DNA of 64,000 nucleotides from CAVPJC01 sp963705155 (GTDB lineage: Bacteria > Chloroflexota > Anaerolineae > Anaerolineales > UBA4823). The translations under genes were made by a program, and so were the position numbers. Where the stretch lies: NCBI GenBank assembly GCA_963705155.1, contig CAVPJC010000006.1, forward strand, positions 62,001 through 126,000, given 5' to 3'. The first letter of the stretch is position 1; each line of letters begins with the position of its first letter. Shown here piece after piece: positions 26,860 to 36,233 of this stretch. The notes under the pieces are model-generated. The model saw only the letters and a program-made list of their open reading frames with translations, made no database searches and was not told the origin of the DNA.

Positions 26860-26898
26860 CAAACAGGCTGGCATTTTTTCTGGCAGCCTGGAATATCT

Positions 26899-27102
26899 TC
26901 AATCGGCTGCCGCCTTTTCTTTGGGGCGGTGGTCGGTTTTATAAAAGCCGCTACCCTTGAAAACGATGGCAGGGGGCGTGTATTGCCGGTGGACGTGTGA
27001 ATGCCCTTTAGGGCAGCGCTGCACGCCGCTCTTCTGGGTGAAGGAAACTACTTTTTCAAAGTGTTGGCCGCAGTCGTCGCAGACAAAGTCATAGGTGGGC
27101 AT
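26899..27102 (-). CDS. FmdB-family zinc ribbon protein
   Basis: A 67-residue regulatory zinc-ribbon protein. The N-terminus MPTYDFVCDDCGQHFEKVV is the family signature; the second metal pair is at QRCPKGHSHVHRQ, where Cys and His replace the usual two Cys. The tail ends in GSGFYKTDH plus a charged stretch, also typical. ATG at 27102 is chosen because conservation begins there. The role (putative regulatory or metal-binding) is poorly known. It stands alone between the two response regulators. Confidence 0.85.
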   Translation of the reverse strand: MPTYDFVCDDCGQHFEKVVSFTQKSGVQRCPKGHSHVHRQYTPPAIVFKGSGFYKTDHRPKEKAAAD

Positions 27103-27216
27103 AAAAACAACTCCAGCGTGTAAACCTTGACAAGATGAAATCGTCAAGGTTTAGTATATCGCAGGAGTGTAAGAAGTATGTAAATATTACTTTAGAGTTT
27201 GATCAATGCCAGGCCG

Positions 27217-27942
27217 TCAGCTCCCGGGTGCTTTTCGGCGAAAATCGACAAACCGGTAGCCGGCGCCGCGCTCGGTGAGAATGTACTGCGGATTGGCGGG
27301 GTCTTTTTCCAGCTTCTGGCGCAGGTAGTTGATGTAGAGGCGCACATAATGCGGCTCGTCACGGTATTCATAGCCCCACACCCGCGCCAGGAGCTGGTCG
27401 TGGGGGATCACCCAGCCGGCGTTTTGCACCAGATGGTACAGCAGGCGGTACTCGGTGGGGCGCAGCTGCACCAGCTTGCCATCTACCCATACTTCGTGCC
27501 GGTCAAAATCCAGCTTGAGGCGCTCATCCACTTCAATCAGGCCGTGGCTTGCACCCGAGGCGCTCTCGGTGCGGCGCAGCACAGCGCGCACCCGGCTGAC
27601 CAGCTCACGCGGGCTGAACGGCTTGGTGATGTAATCATCGGCGCCCAGTTCCAGACCGCGGATGCGGTCTTCTTCTTCACCTTTGGCAGTGAGCATGATC
27701 ACCGGCACGGAGGTGATTTCCCGGATCATGCGCAGCACCTCAAAGCCATCGATATCAGGCATCATCACATCCAGCAGGACAATATCCGGCAGGCTGCTGC
27801 GCAATTTATCCATCGCCTGGCTGCCGCGATAAGCTTCGGTGACCTGGAAGCCATCGTGTTCCAGGTTGAGGCGAATGAAACGCACCATGCGTTCTTCATC
27901 GTCAACCACCAGGATGCGCCGGTCTCGAAATCGGTTATCCAT
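27217..27942 (-). CDS. OmpR/PhoB-type response regulator
   Basis: A 241-residue regulator. The receiver domain has VVDDEE at about residues 12-17, phospho-acceptor Asp in IVLLDVMMPDIDG and Lys in YITKPFSPREL. The winged-helix output domain (about residues 140-232) ends GYRFVDF, as in the PhoB family. ATG at 27942 with GGGAG 10 nt upstream is preferred to an upstream TTG. It follows the small gene at 27950 by 7 nt and so is the last gene of the kinase/phosphatase/VWA/FHA operon. No cognate histidine kinase is present, so Ser/Thr phosphorylation may be its input. Confidence 0.88.
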   Translation of the reverse strand: MDNRFRDRRILVVDDEERMVRFIRLNLEHDGFQVTEAYRGSQAMDKLRSSLPDIVLLDVMMPDIDGFEVLRMIREITSVPVIMLTAKGEEEDRIRGLELGADDYITKPFSPRELVSRVRAVLRRTESASGASHGLIEVDERLKLDFDRHEVWVDGKLVQLRPTEYRLLYHLVQNAGWVIPHDQLLARVWGYEYRDEPHYVRLYINYLRQKLEKDPANPQYILTERGAGYRFVDFRRKAPGS

Positions 27943-27949
27943 GGCTGAC

Positions 27950-28192
27950 TTACTCCCGAACAAACCCGATGATCTCTTCGTCTTCCTTGCCAGCCATGAC
28001 CTCGATGAAATTCAGCTTTTCCACAGGCCAGTAGACGGTAACCACATTTTCCGCCAGGAAATGAAGATCTTTGCCGTCTTTCATGCGCGGATTGGTGATG
28101 GCAATGAGCGTATCGGTGAGACCGGGCAGCTCTTCAACTTCACCAACAACCGGGTCGGCATTCAAGATGTGCAGGATCAGGGTGTGTGTCAC
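27950..28192 (-). CDS. Small conserved-looking hypothetical protein in the signalling operon
   Basis: An 80-residue protein read from GTG at 28190-28192, preceded by GGAGG at 5 nt. It begins THTLILHILNADPVVGEVEE and contains PRMKDGKDLHFLAENVVTV. It looks like a small beta-rich domain and has no signal or membrane segment. I do not recognise a family. It lies between the FHA gene and the response regulator gene with tight spacing, so it is probably part of the same pathway. Confidence 0.6.
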   Translation of the reverse strand: MTHTLILHILNADPVVGEVEELPGLTDTLIAITNPRMKDGKDLHFLAENVVTVYWPVEKLNFIEVMAGKEDEEIIGFVRE

Positions 28193-28214
28193 ACATACCT
28201 CCGTAGGTAAACGG

Positions 28215-28739
28215 TTATTTTTGAATGATAATCTGAAGCTTAAATTTTCCCAGAGCAATCAGGTCGCCATTGACCAGGGGCTGTGGATCGTGGGAGGCAA
28301 TTTTGTTGCCGTTCACCTGCGTGCCATTGGCCGAGCCAAGATCCGTGATGGTAACAAGATTTGACTCGATATTGATCGTTGCATGCAGCCGCGAGACCCC
28401 CAGATCGTATGCCTGATGAGCGGTCAGGTCAATATCCGGCAGGATGGGCTGGTTACCGCTCACCCGACCTATGGTGAACTCTTTGTTACTTTCCAGCGGG
28501 ATCACCTGGTCGGTTTCCAGCAGCCTGATAGCGACGCCATATTTTGAAGCTGTGGGTGTAAAGATTGACTCGGGCTGAAACGACGCACCAATGGGTGGGC
28601 CTGAGATCGGCCCGGTTTCCTTGGTGTACATCGCCGTCTTGGCAGGGGAGACATCCTGGTAGTTCAACTGTGCGCCGCATTTACTGCAGTACAGCGCCCC
28701 TACCATCTCCTCATTCTGGCAAGATGCACACCGGATCAT
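28215..28739 (-). CDS. Zinc-ribbon FHA-domain protein
   Basis: A 174-residue cytoplasmic adaptor. An N-terminal zinc ribbon (CASC and CSKC, residues 4-22) is followed by a linker and a C-terminal FHA domain (about residues 84-170), which binds phosphothreonine peptides. The FHA core residues are present: FTIGR, GVSRLHATI and LGSANGTQVNG. Its start overlaps the stop of the VWA gene (4 nt). With the kinase and phosphatase upstream, it is the likely reader of their phosphorylation. Confidence 0.9.
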   Translation of the reverse strand: MIRCASCQNEEMVGALYCSKCGAQLNYQDVSPAKTAMYTKETGPISGPPIGASFQPESIFTPTASKYGVAIRLLETDQVIPLESNKEFTIGRVSGNQPILPDIDLTAHQAYDLGVSRLHATINIESNLVTITDLGSANGTQVNGNKIASHDPQPLVNGDLIALGKFKLQIIIQK

Positions 28740-30229
28740 GGCTGCCCTCCCGGGTTTTGCTGCATATCAGCGCCGGCAGGCAGCAGCAACGCCCTTGTGC
28801 CGTATTTGATTTGCTTCTTGCCCGCTTCGCTCAACCCCAGGTTGTGGGCGATATTTTCAGCCTCTTGCAGGGCGGTGCGGGCCAGATCGTGCTCACCCTG
28901 TGTAAAAAGGTGGGTAGCCAGGTTTTGCAGGTACTGGCTGGCGTATTCGGTTTCACCATCTGCAAGATATTGGTTGGCGCTTTCCTGCATTCGGTAGAGA
29001 GTCAGGCGGGAAATCGCTTGTAACAGTTTGGTGGGCGGCGGCTGAATTTTTGGCGTATCACTCACAGAACGTGTAAAGTGCAATTCCAGGCTGGCTCCAC
29101 TCTGACGTTGTCCCGGGACATCAAAGAAGAGCTTGCCTTCGGCAATTGAAAATACCGGGGTAATTTCATTGATCGGGCCGATTTTGAATTCCAGGAGGAA
29201 GGTCAGCCCGGGGTCTTTGGGTAAAACACCAAGGCGCAGCGGCGTGGTGGAGGGCAACGGGTTGGCGTCTGGCGAGATGCGGAAGGCATATTGCATCTCA
29301 ACATTGGGTCTGAGATGCAGCTCAAAGATCACGCGCTCAGCATAAACACGTCCCAGCCCGATGAACTTCTGTTTTAGCATCTCCTTGATGTCGCTGTTCC
29401 TGGAGATGTACAGGCTGCTGCCGCCGGTGCGGGCTGCCAGGCTGTCCAGAAAGGTGTCGTTCCACTCATCACCAATCCCCAGACCGCTGATGCCGATACC
29501 GTAGGCTGCAGCCTGCTCGGCAACTCGCTGGCAGGCGGCTTCATCTCCATAGGTGCGCCCATCGGTGAGCAGCACGATGTGATTGGTGTAGTTATTGCTG
29601 TATTTGTGGCGCACTTCAAAAAAACCAGCTTCCAGACCGCGAAAGATTTCGGTACCGCCGCCAGTTTGAACTTTCTGGATGCGCGATTTCAATGGCTGCC
29701 AATTCCAGGCGCTGCCCGGAGGAGACCAGCACTTCCGCCCGATCGCTGAAGGTAACGATGGAAAAGATGTCATGCGGTTTGAGCTGGCGGATGATTTCAA
29801 TGGCGGTTGATTTAACGATATCCATGCGCTCACCCTGCATGGATGTCGAGCGGTCAAGCACCAGGCAGACGTTAAGCGGCGGGCTGGGACGAGTTTTTGT
29901 TTCGGGCGGAGCCGACACCTCCAGGAGCACATACAGAAGCTGAGGCTCATCCAGCTTGATCAACGATGGCCGGCTGTAAGAGGTAGCGCAGGTGATGGTA
30001 AGCGGCTCTTTTACAGGTGGAAGGCTGCGGTCGTATTCCTTGCGCTTGACAGGGTCTGACAGGGTATCGTATGCCGTCTGAATCTGAGAAAAGCTCGGTC
30101 GCCCCGGTCTCTACATTCACATCAGGGTGAATTTGCCGCGCAGCCTGATGGTATGCGCGGCGGATGTCTTCCGGCGTGGCATCGCGGGGCAGGTTGAGAT
30201 CGGCGTAGAAATCCGGAGTAATCGTTCAT
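28736..30229 (-). CDS. J-domain/VWA-domain fusion protein, frameshifted
   Basis: One gene of about 497 residues spread over several frames. The N-terminal 70 residues are a DnaJ J-domain: DFYADLNLPRDATPEDIRRA, then the HPD triad in AARQIHPDVN, and AYDTLSDPVKRKEYDRSL. A VWA domain follows, with MIDAS motif LVLDRSTSMQG, the distal Thr in TGGGTEIFRGL and LLTDGRTYGD. The C-terminal third is helical and may carry repeats (ANQYLADGETEYASQYLQNL). Breaks are near 30215, 30090 and 29690. It starts 10 nt after the PP2C gene. A J-domain would recruit Hsp70 (DnaK) and the VWA would bind a metal-dependent partner, so it may be a chaperone-linked signalling scaffold. Confidence 0.7.
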
Positions 30230-30239
30230 GCGCGCAGTG

Positions 30240-31136
30240 TTAACCTGGTAAGCGGATTAGAATTGCAGAAATATTGTCCGGACCACCTGCGGCGTTGGCT
30301 GCATCCACCAGATTCTGGCAGGCCTGATCAGGGCTGGTTGTTTCCATGATAATCCGTTGGATATCCTGATCATTGACAACACTCCACAGACCATCGGAAC
30401 ATAGCATAAGGAAGCAATTTTCCGGCATGCGGATGGAACTGACATCCGGGTCAAAAGGTTCTCCCTGCCCCAGGGCGCGGTAAAGCACATTGCGCTGCGG
30501 GTGAACTGCGGCCTCATCCATGGTGATCTGGCCCAGCTCGACCAGCCGTTTAACCAGGGAGTGATCGCGGGTGAGCGGCTCCATGTGGCCGTTGTTGCCC
30601 ACCAGGTAGGCGCGGCTGTCACCTACATGGGCCACGGTGAGCTGGTTGCCCAGGATCAGCACCGCGGTCAGGGTGGTGCCGCCGCCGGGCACCTGGCGGG
30701 TAATGGCGCGGTGGGCGTCTTGCACGCCCTCCTGCATAATTTCGATGAGCGATTCCTCCGGCGATGAGGGTTTGAGGCTGAGCAGGGGAGTGTATAGCTT
30801 TTTAATAATATAATTCGCCATGGAGCGCACCGCAATACCGCTGGCGACCTCACCGTGCTGGTGCCCGCCCATGCCGTCGGCGATGATATACAGGCCAAAC
30901 GGGAGGTTGTTGGTTTCGCTGGACAGGGTGGTTGTGAGGGTAAAAAGGGCGTCCTCATTGTGATCGCGCTGTTTTCCCACCGACTGCGCACACCCCACGA
31001 TTAATTGCGGCGGTTCCACCTGTGGGCGAGCCGGTGCGGCTTCTGCAGGCAGTTTTTCTTTTGAGACTGGTCGTGTAGGTAATTCTTCCACTTTCTGGGT
31101 TTCCTGACCGAAAATTTTCTGGAAAAATAGTTTCAC
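30240..31136 (-). CDS. PP2C-family Ser/Thr protein phosphatase
   Basis: A 298-residue phosphatase with the full metal-binding set: RDHNEDALF (about residue 57), ADGMGGHQHGEVASG (about 90), VAHVGDSRAYLV (about 170), CSDGLWSVVND (about 252) and GGPDNISAILI at the end. The first 45 residues are a Pro/Ala-rich linker without a membrane segment, so it is cytoplasmic. It reverses phosphorylation by the kinase encoded just upstream (33-nt gap). The neighbouring VWA and kinase genes recall the TerY-P triad of stress-response systems. Confidence 0.92.
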   Translation of the reverse strand: MKLFFQKIFGQETQKVEELPTRPVSKEKLPAEAAPARPQVEPPQLIVGCAQSVGKQRDHNEDALFTLTTTLSSETNNLPFGLYIIADGMGGHQHGEVASGIAVRSMANYIIKKLYTPLLSLKPSSPEESLIEIMQEGVQDAHRAITRQVPGGGTTLTAVLILGNQLTVAHVGDSRAYLVGNNGHMEPLTRDHSLVKRLVELGQITMDEAAVHPQRNVLYRALGQGEPFDPDVSSIRMPENCFLMLCSDGLWSVVNDQDIQRIIMETTSPDQACQNLVDAANAAGGPDNISAILIRLPG

Positions 31137-31169
31137 AAAACCTCTCCTCCCTGGGTCAATGCCGGCTGC

Positions 31170-33074
31170 TCACGCCGTGAGAGCGTACAACTTGTGATCG
31201 GTAGAACCGATGTAAACAATCCCATCCACTACGATGGGAGTGCTGGTAATGGGACCCTGGGTCGGGAATTTCCAGCGCAGCCGACCGGTGCGGTATTCAA
31301 GACAATAGAGATTTCCATCCACCGACCCGCAGTAAATCGAATCGTTATATACGATCGGCGAGCCGGTAACCTGGTGGTCGGTGGCAAATACCCACACCTG
31401 TTTTGCAGATTTTGTATCAATGCAATAAATCTGTCCGTCAACTGCGCCGGTGAAGATCAATTCGTCGGCCAGGCATGGTGTTGAAATCGAGGCCTTGCCC
31501 AGGCGAAAACGCCAGATGACCCAGCCGGTCTTGGCATCCAGGGCATACAGCGTGGCATCCATCGAGCAGAAATAAATGACACCTTTAGAAATGACCGGTG
31601 AGGTGTGACGGCGCGTTTGGCTTTAAAGCGCCACTTAATTTTGCCCTTGAAATCGGCGCAGTACAACTCGCCGCTCTCTGTTCCGAAATAAACCAGGTCT
31701 TGATCTACCAGAGGGGTGGAGCGCACTGGGGCGCCAGCATCAATCATCCAGGCGCGCCGCCCGCTGAGCGTATTGATGGCATGCAAAAAGCCATCATCCG
31801 ACCCGATGAAGACATGGCTTTCAGCGATAAAGGGTGACGAGCGGACCGGACCGTTGGTATAATAGGTCCAGTTGATCTGACCGTTGCGAGTGGTAACCAC
31901 ATGCAGCCGCCGGTCTTCGGAACCAAAGTATATATTTCCATCAAACACCACCGGTTTACTGACGATCCCGCCTTCGGTGGGGTATTTCCAGAGGAACTTG
32001 CCCGTGGCAGCGTTAATGGCATACAGGTTGTTGTCGTAGGAGCCAATATAGATCATGCCGTTGAAATAGGTTGGCGAGCCGCGCAACTCGTCTTCGCAGG
32101 TGAACTCCCAGACAGGCTTTATACCATGGGCTGCCGCAGGTACGATGGTGCTCGGCTGACGCCTCGCGGGGACTTCCGGCAAGTTCGGCTGCCCCTGCGG
32201 CCGCGCACAGCCAGCAGGGCTTCTTTCATCTCTTTAGCGCTCTGGTAGCGGTCGCTGGGGCGAGTACTGCAGTGTTTTATAAATAACTTTTTCCAGCTCA
32301 TCAGACACCGCTGGATTGATGGTGCGGATCATGCGCTCACTGAAGGAAAACGGCGCCTCAAGGCGGGGATCTTTGTTCGTGAGCAGGTGGTGCATGGTGG
32401 CGCCTAGTGAGTAAATATCTGCCAGGTGAGAGGCCTCACCGCGGTACTGCTCGGGCGGCGAGTAACCTTCGGTGCCTATCATCGTTCCGCGCTGCCCGCC
32501 CTGAAAAGGCTTGGCAATGCCAAAATCGATCAGGATAACGTGATCGTGATGGTTGATCATCACGTTGGAGGGTTTCATATCCCGAAAGATGATCGGCTCA
32601 GGTGTGTGGTTGTGCAGGTAGCTGAGCACATCGCACAATTCAATGCCCCATTGGATTACCGGTCTTCGGGGAAAAAGTTCTGGTGTTCGTTAAAAGCGCT
32701 TCCAGATCCTTGCCATTGATGAATTCCAGGATCAGGTAGGAACGCTCGTTATGCGTAAAATAATCGTAGATACGCGGGATGGCCGGGTGGTCCAGCGTGG
32801 CAAGCAAGTTGGCCTCGCGCTCAAAGTTGCGCACAATCGTGCTGCGCACAAGGGCGTCGCGGGCCTGGTTCACCATTTCTTTTACCGCTACGACCTTGAC
32901 CACATTGGGGAAGTGCAGGTCGCGGGCGCGGTAAACCGCCCCCATCCCACCAATCCCAACGACACTCTGGATCAGGTATCGATTTTGCAGGGCGGCGCCA
33001 GATTTTAACTGCTGAGTGACTGGCTGCCCGTCATTTTCGCCCAGTTCTTCGTCAATCCGGTGTGTTTCCAGAAT
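31170..33074 (-). CDS. Ser/Thr protein kinase with C-terminal PQQ-like beta-propeller, frameshifted
   Basis: Pieces in several frames rebuild about 634 residues. Kinase core: VVGIGGMGAVYRARDL (Gly loop), VVAVKEM (Lys), FRDMKPSNVMI (catalytic loop with Phe in place of the His of HRD), LIDFGIAKPF (DFG) and TEGYSPPEQY. A PQQ-like beta-propeller of several blades follows (FNGMIYIGSYDNNLYAINAA and similar repeats with a GS-x-D/E pattern). No membrane helix is evident between the domains. Breaks are near 32640, 32245, 32170 and 31580. The start is unclear; ATT at 33072-33074 with GGAG at 5 nt is the best in-frame candidate, as no ATG, GTG or TTG precedes the Gly loop. It probably phosphorylates targets read by the FHA protein. 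Confidence 0.75.
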
Positions 33075-33181
33075 AACTTCTCCACCAACAGTATAATAAT
33101 TAACTTACCCGAATTATACAGCATAGACTCGAAATAAAAGAATATAATGATGCATTCCTTCTCAATTCAATTGCACGTTAG

Positions 33182-33187
33182 TATAAT
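33182..33187 (+). promoter_or_regulatory. -10 element of the purine operon promoter
   Basis: A perfect TATAAT lies 9 nt before the purL ATG, and no ribosome-binding site is seen between them. Transcription would begin at about 33194, so the message may be leaderless or nearly so. A second TATAAT is at 33143-33148. Neither has a convincing -35. Confidence 0.45.
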
Positions 33188-33196
33188 TTAGGCCAC

Positions 33197-36100
33197 ATGT
33201 CTGAACAACTTCCCACCCCCAGGCCACCTGCGTTTCGCATTCTCGTCACCGCCGCTCACCAGACCCAGGCGAAGGCAGTGCTCGATCAACTTCCAGAACT
33301 GGGGATTGGCTCCGGTGTAGATTTAATCGTCCGCAGCCTGTATTTTGTTGAAGGACAGCTTTCAGCGCAAGAGCTGGAAAAAATCATCTCCCTGGTGAGT
33401 GATCCCGTCTCCGAAGAGGCTCAATGCTACGATATCACCACCGGCAGGGTCATCGCATTCACAGCAGCCAGCCGGGAGCTGCACCGCGTTCCATCTGGCC
33501 TGGCCGGAGTGATCGAAGTGGCTCTGCGCCAGGGTGTGACCGACAACGTGGCTGGCGAGCTGCTTCTGGCAGCTCACCAATCGGGCATTCAAACACTCAA
33601 GGCGGCTGCCACAGGGCAACGATATGAATTCTACGGCTCGCTCAGCAGCAGCGATCTGGATGCTATTGCCCGCAACCTGCTGGTCAATTCTACCATCCAG
33701 CGCTATGCAAACCAGCTCCAGCCTGAGTTTGTGCATGCCGCCCACACCACAGCCAGCGTTGACGTAATCGGGCTGGGCGGGCTTTCACCACAGGAGTTGC
33801 AAATTCTAAGCCAGCAGCGCCGGCTGGCGCTGGATGTGGATGAAATGACCGCAGTACAAACCTATTTTTCGGGGCAGCAGCGCGACCCCACCGACGCCGA
33901 GCTGGAGACCGTCGCCCAGACCTGGTCGGAACACTGCGTCCATAAAACCTTCAAAGCGCTCATCGAGGTGCATGATCCCCATGCCCCACCTGGCGAGAAC
34001 CTGATCGACGGCCTGCTGAACACCTATCTTCGAGCTGCCACGCAGACCATCGCCGCCCCCTGGGTGCGCTCGGCATTTGTAGACAATGCCGGCGTCATCC
34101 AGTTTGACGATGACCACGATCTCTCCTTCAAAGTCGAAACCCATAACCACCCGTCGGCAGTGGATCCTTTTGGCGGCGCCAACACCGGTGTAGGCGGGGT
34201 GGTGCGGGACGTGTTGGGAGTCTCCCACCGTCCAATTGCCAATACCGACGTGCTCTGCTTTGGACCGGCCGGGCTTCCGTTTTCTGAGCTGCCGCAGGGC
34301 GTGCTGCATCCGCGGCGCATTCGCTCCGGCGTGGTGGCAGGCGTGGAAGATTATGGTAACAAGCTTGGCCTCGCCACAGTAAACGGAGCGGTCCTTTACC
34401 ATCCCGGGTACACTGCCAATCCGTTGGTATTTTGCGGTTGTGTCGGCCTGGGTCCGCGCAACGCCCACCCCCACGATCCACTTCCGGGCGACCGCGTCAT
34501 CGTGATTGGCGGACGCACCGGACGCGACGGCCTGCGCGGGGCTACTTTTTCGAGCCTGGGAATGGATGCCCTGACCGGCGAAATTGCCGGGTCTTCGGTG
34601 CAAATTGGCGATCCGATCACCGAAAAATGCGTTGTAGAGGTGGTCGTTGAAGCGCGGGACGCCCACCTCTACCATGCCGTCACCGACTGCGGCGCAGGCG
34701 GCCTGTCCAGTGCGGTAGGAGAGATGTCCGCCAGCCTGGGTGTCCGGGTGGACCTGGAAAAAGTCCCGCTCAAATATGCCGGGCTGGCGCCCTGGGAGAT
34801 CTGGTTATCTGAAGCCCAGGAGCGTATGGTCCTGGCGGTGCCGCCTCAAAATCTGGAGGCGCTGGCGGCTCTGTGCCAGACCTACCGGGTGGAATGGAGC
34901 GATATCGGGTATTTCACCCCCAGCGGGCGGCTGCAGGTCTTCTATCACGGCAAACCGCTGGTGGACCTGGATAACCAGTTCCTGCACCACGGCATCCCGC
35001 GCCAGAGCCTGGTGGCTGAACTCACGGCAACTGCTCCGACAGGGGCCGGCCTATCCTCTGGCGGCATGGCGGAACCAGAGACAGCAGCCTTACCGGTCAC
35101 GCCTAAAGATCTGCTGCTGGCGCTGCTGGCGCACCCGAATATTGCCTCCAAAGAGCAGATCATCCGTGTCTATGACCACGAAGTGCGCGGCGGTACGCTG
35201 ATAAAGCCTCTCACTGGCCCCCAGTGTGACGGCCCGTCTGATGCAGTGGTCATCAAGCCCCTGGAAACACCCGGCTGGCGAGGATTTGTGCTTGCCAACG
35301 GGGTCAACCCGTTCATCGGCGAAAGCGACCCGTATGCCATGGCGGTCAGCGGGGTCGATGAAGCTGTTCGCAATGCCGTGGCGGTCGGCGCAGACCCGGA
35401 TCGACTGGCAATTCTGGATAATTTCTGCTGGGGCGACCCGCGCCGCCCGGAAACTCTGGGCAGCCTGGTACAGGCGGCGCGCGGCTGTTATGACGCCGCC
35501 CTTCACTACCGCACGCCGTTCATTTCTGGAAAAGATTCGCTCAACAACGAATACCTGGGCGCAGACGGCAAACGGCACGCCATCCCGGGAACCTTGCTGA
35601 TCTCCAGCATCGCCATCCACCCAGATGTGCGCCGCGCAGTCAGCATGGACCTCAAAGCTGCCAGTAACCGGCTGTACCTGGTGGGCGCGTGGCGAGCGGC
35701 CCTGGCGGGCAGCCATGCGGCTCATATTGCGCCGCAGGCTTTCAAGGGCGCGTCAGAGCTGGCCCGGGCGCCAGGTTTTTCCACGGAAGCTCCAACCACC
35801 TACCGGCGGCTGCACACCGCCATACATACCGGTTTGGTGCGGGCTGCCCACGATCTGAGCGAAGGTGGTCTGGCAGTGGCTGCCGCCGAGATGTGCCTGG
35901 CAGGCCGCCTCGGCCTGGCGCTGGAGATTGGCGGCCTGCACTCCGACCCCGCTGTGGCATTGTTTGCCGAAACTAACGGCTGCCTGCTGGTGGAAGTGGC
36001 TGCGGACGATGCCGGAGCGTTTGAAGCGCTTCTGGCCGAGCCTGGTCTTGAGGGTGAACCTTCAGATGCTGCCAGCCGGGCGCCCTGCATGGCTCTCGGG

Positions 36101-36205
36101 CATGTTTTGTCTGAGCCCCATTTACGCATCCGGCATGCAGGCCAACGCGTGCTCGATTTGCGGGTGGCAGATCTGCTGCAGGCCTTCAAGACAACCGGAA
36201 TATGA
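33197..36205 (+). CDS. purL: Phosphoribosylformylglycinamidine synthase, PurS-PurL fusion
   Basis: A 1002-residue enzyme that makes FGAM from FGAR, ATP and glutamine-derived ammonia. Residues 100-180 resemble PurS (VIEVALRQGVTDNVAGELLL and LLVNSTIQRYA), normally a separate 80-residue subunit. The PurL body follows with TWSEHCVHKTFKALI (about 235), ETHNHPSAVDPFGGANTG (about 314) and TDCGAGGLSSAVGEMS (about 497). The glutaminase is separate (purQ, next gene). It opens the purine operon and shows no frameshift over 3 kb, unlike most later genes. Confidence 0.92.
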   Translation: MSEQLPTPRPPAFRILVTAAHQTQAKAVLDQLPELGIGSGVDLIVRSLYFVEGQLSAQELEKIISLVSDPVSEEAQCYDITTGRVIAFTAASRELHRVPSGLAGVIEVALRQGVTDNVAGELLLAAHQSGIQTLKAAATGQRYEFYGSLSSSDLDAIARNLLVNSTIQRYANQLQPEFVHAAHTTASVDVIGLGGLSPQELQILSQQRRLALDVDEMTAVQTYFSGQQRDPTDAELETVAQTWSEHCVHKTFKALIEVHDPHAPPGENLIDGLLNTYLRAATQTIAAPWVRSAFVDNAGVIQFDDDHDLSFKVETHNHPSAVDPFGGANTGVGGVVRDVLGVSHRPIANTDVLCFGPAGLPFSELPQGVLHPRRIRSGVVAGVEDYGNKLGLATVNGAVLYHPGYTANPLVFCGCVGLGPRNAHPHDPLPGDRVIVIGGRTGRDGLRGATFSSLGMDALTGEIAGSSVQIGDPITEKCVVEVVVEARDAHLYHAVTDCGAGGLSSAVGEMSASLGVRVDLEKVPLKYAGLAPWEIWLSEAQERMVLAVPPQNLEALAALCQTYRVEWSDIGYFTPSGRLQVFYHGKPLVDLDNQFLHHGIPRQSLVAELTATAPTGAGLSSGGMAEPETAALPVTPKDLLLALLAHPNIASKEQIIRVYDHEVRGGTLIKPLTGPQCDGPSDAVVIKPLETPGWRGFVLANGVNPFIGESDPYAMAVSGVDEAVRNAVAVGADPDRLAILDNFCWGDPRRPETLGSLVQAARGCYDAALHYRTPFISGKDSLNNEYLGADGKRHAIPGTLLISSIAIHPDVRRAVSMDLKAASNRLYLVGAWRAALAGSHAAHIAPQAFKGASELARAPGFSTEAPTTYRRLHTAIHTGLVRAAHDLSEGGLAVAAAEMCLAGRLGLALEIGGLHSDPAVALFAETNGCLLVEVAADDAGAFEALLAEPGLEGEPSDAASRAPCMALGHVLSEPHLRIRHAGQRVLDLRVADLLQAFKTTGI

Positions 36206-36233
36206 CCATGCCTGACGTCGAAAACGAGAGATA

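Noticed and set aside
28193..28258. 22-residue N-terminal extension of the small gene in the signalling operon
   Set aside because: GTG at 28190 has GGAGG at ideal spacing; the extension crosses the end of the FHA gene and has no ribosome site.
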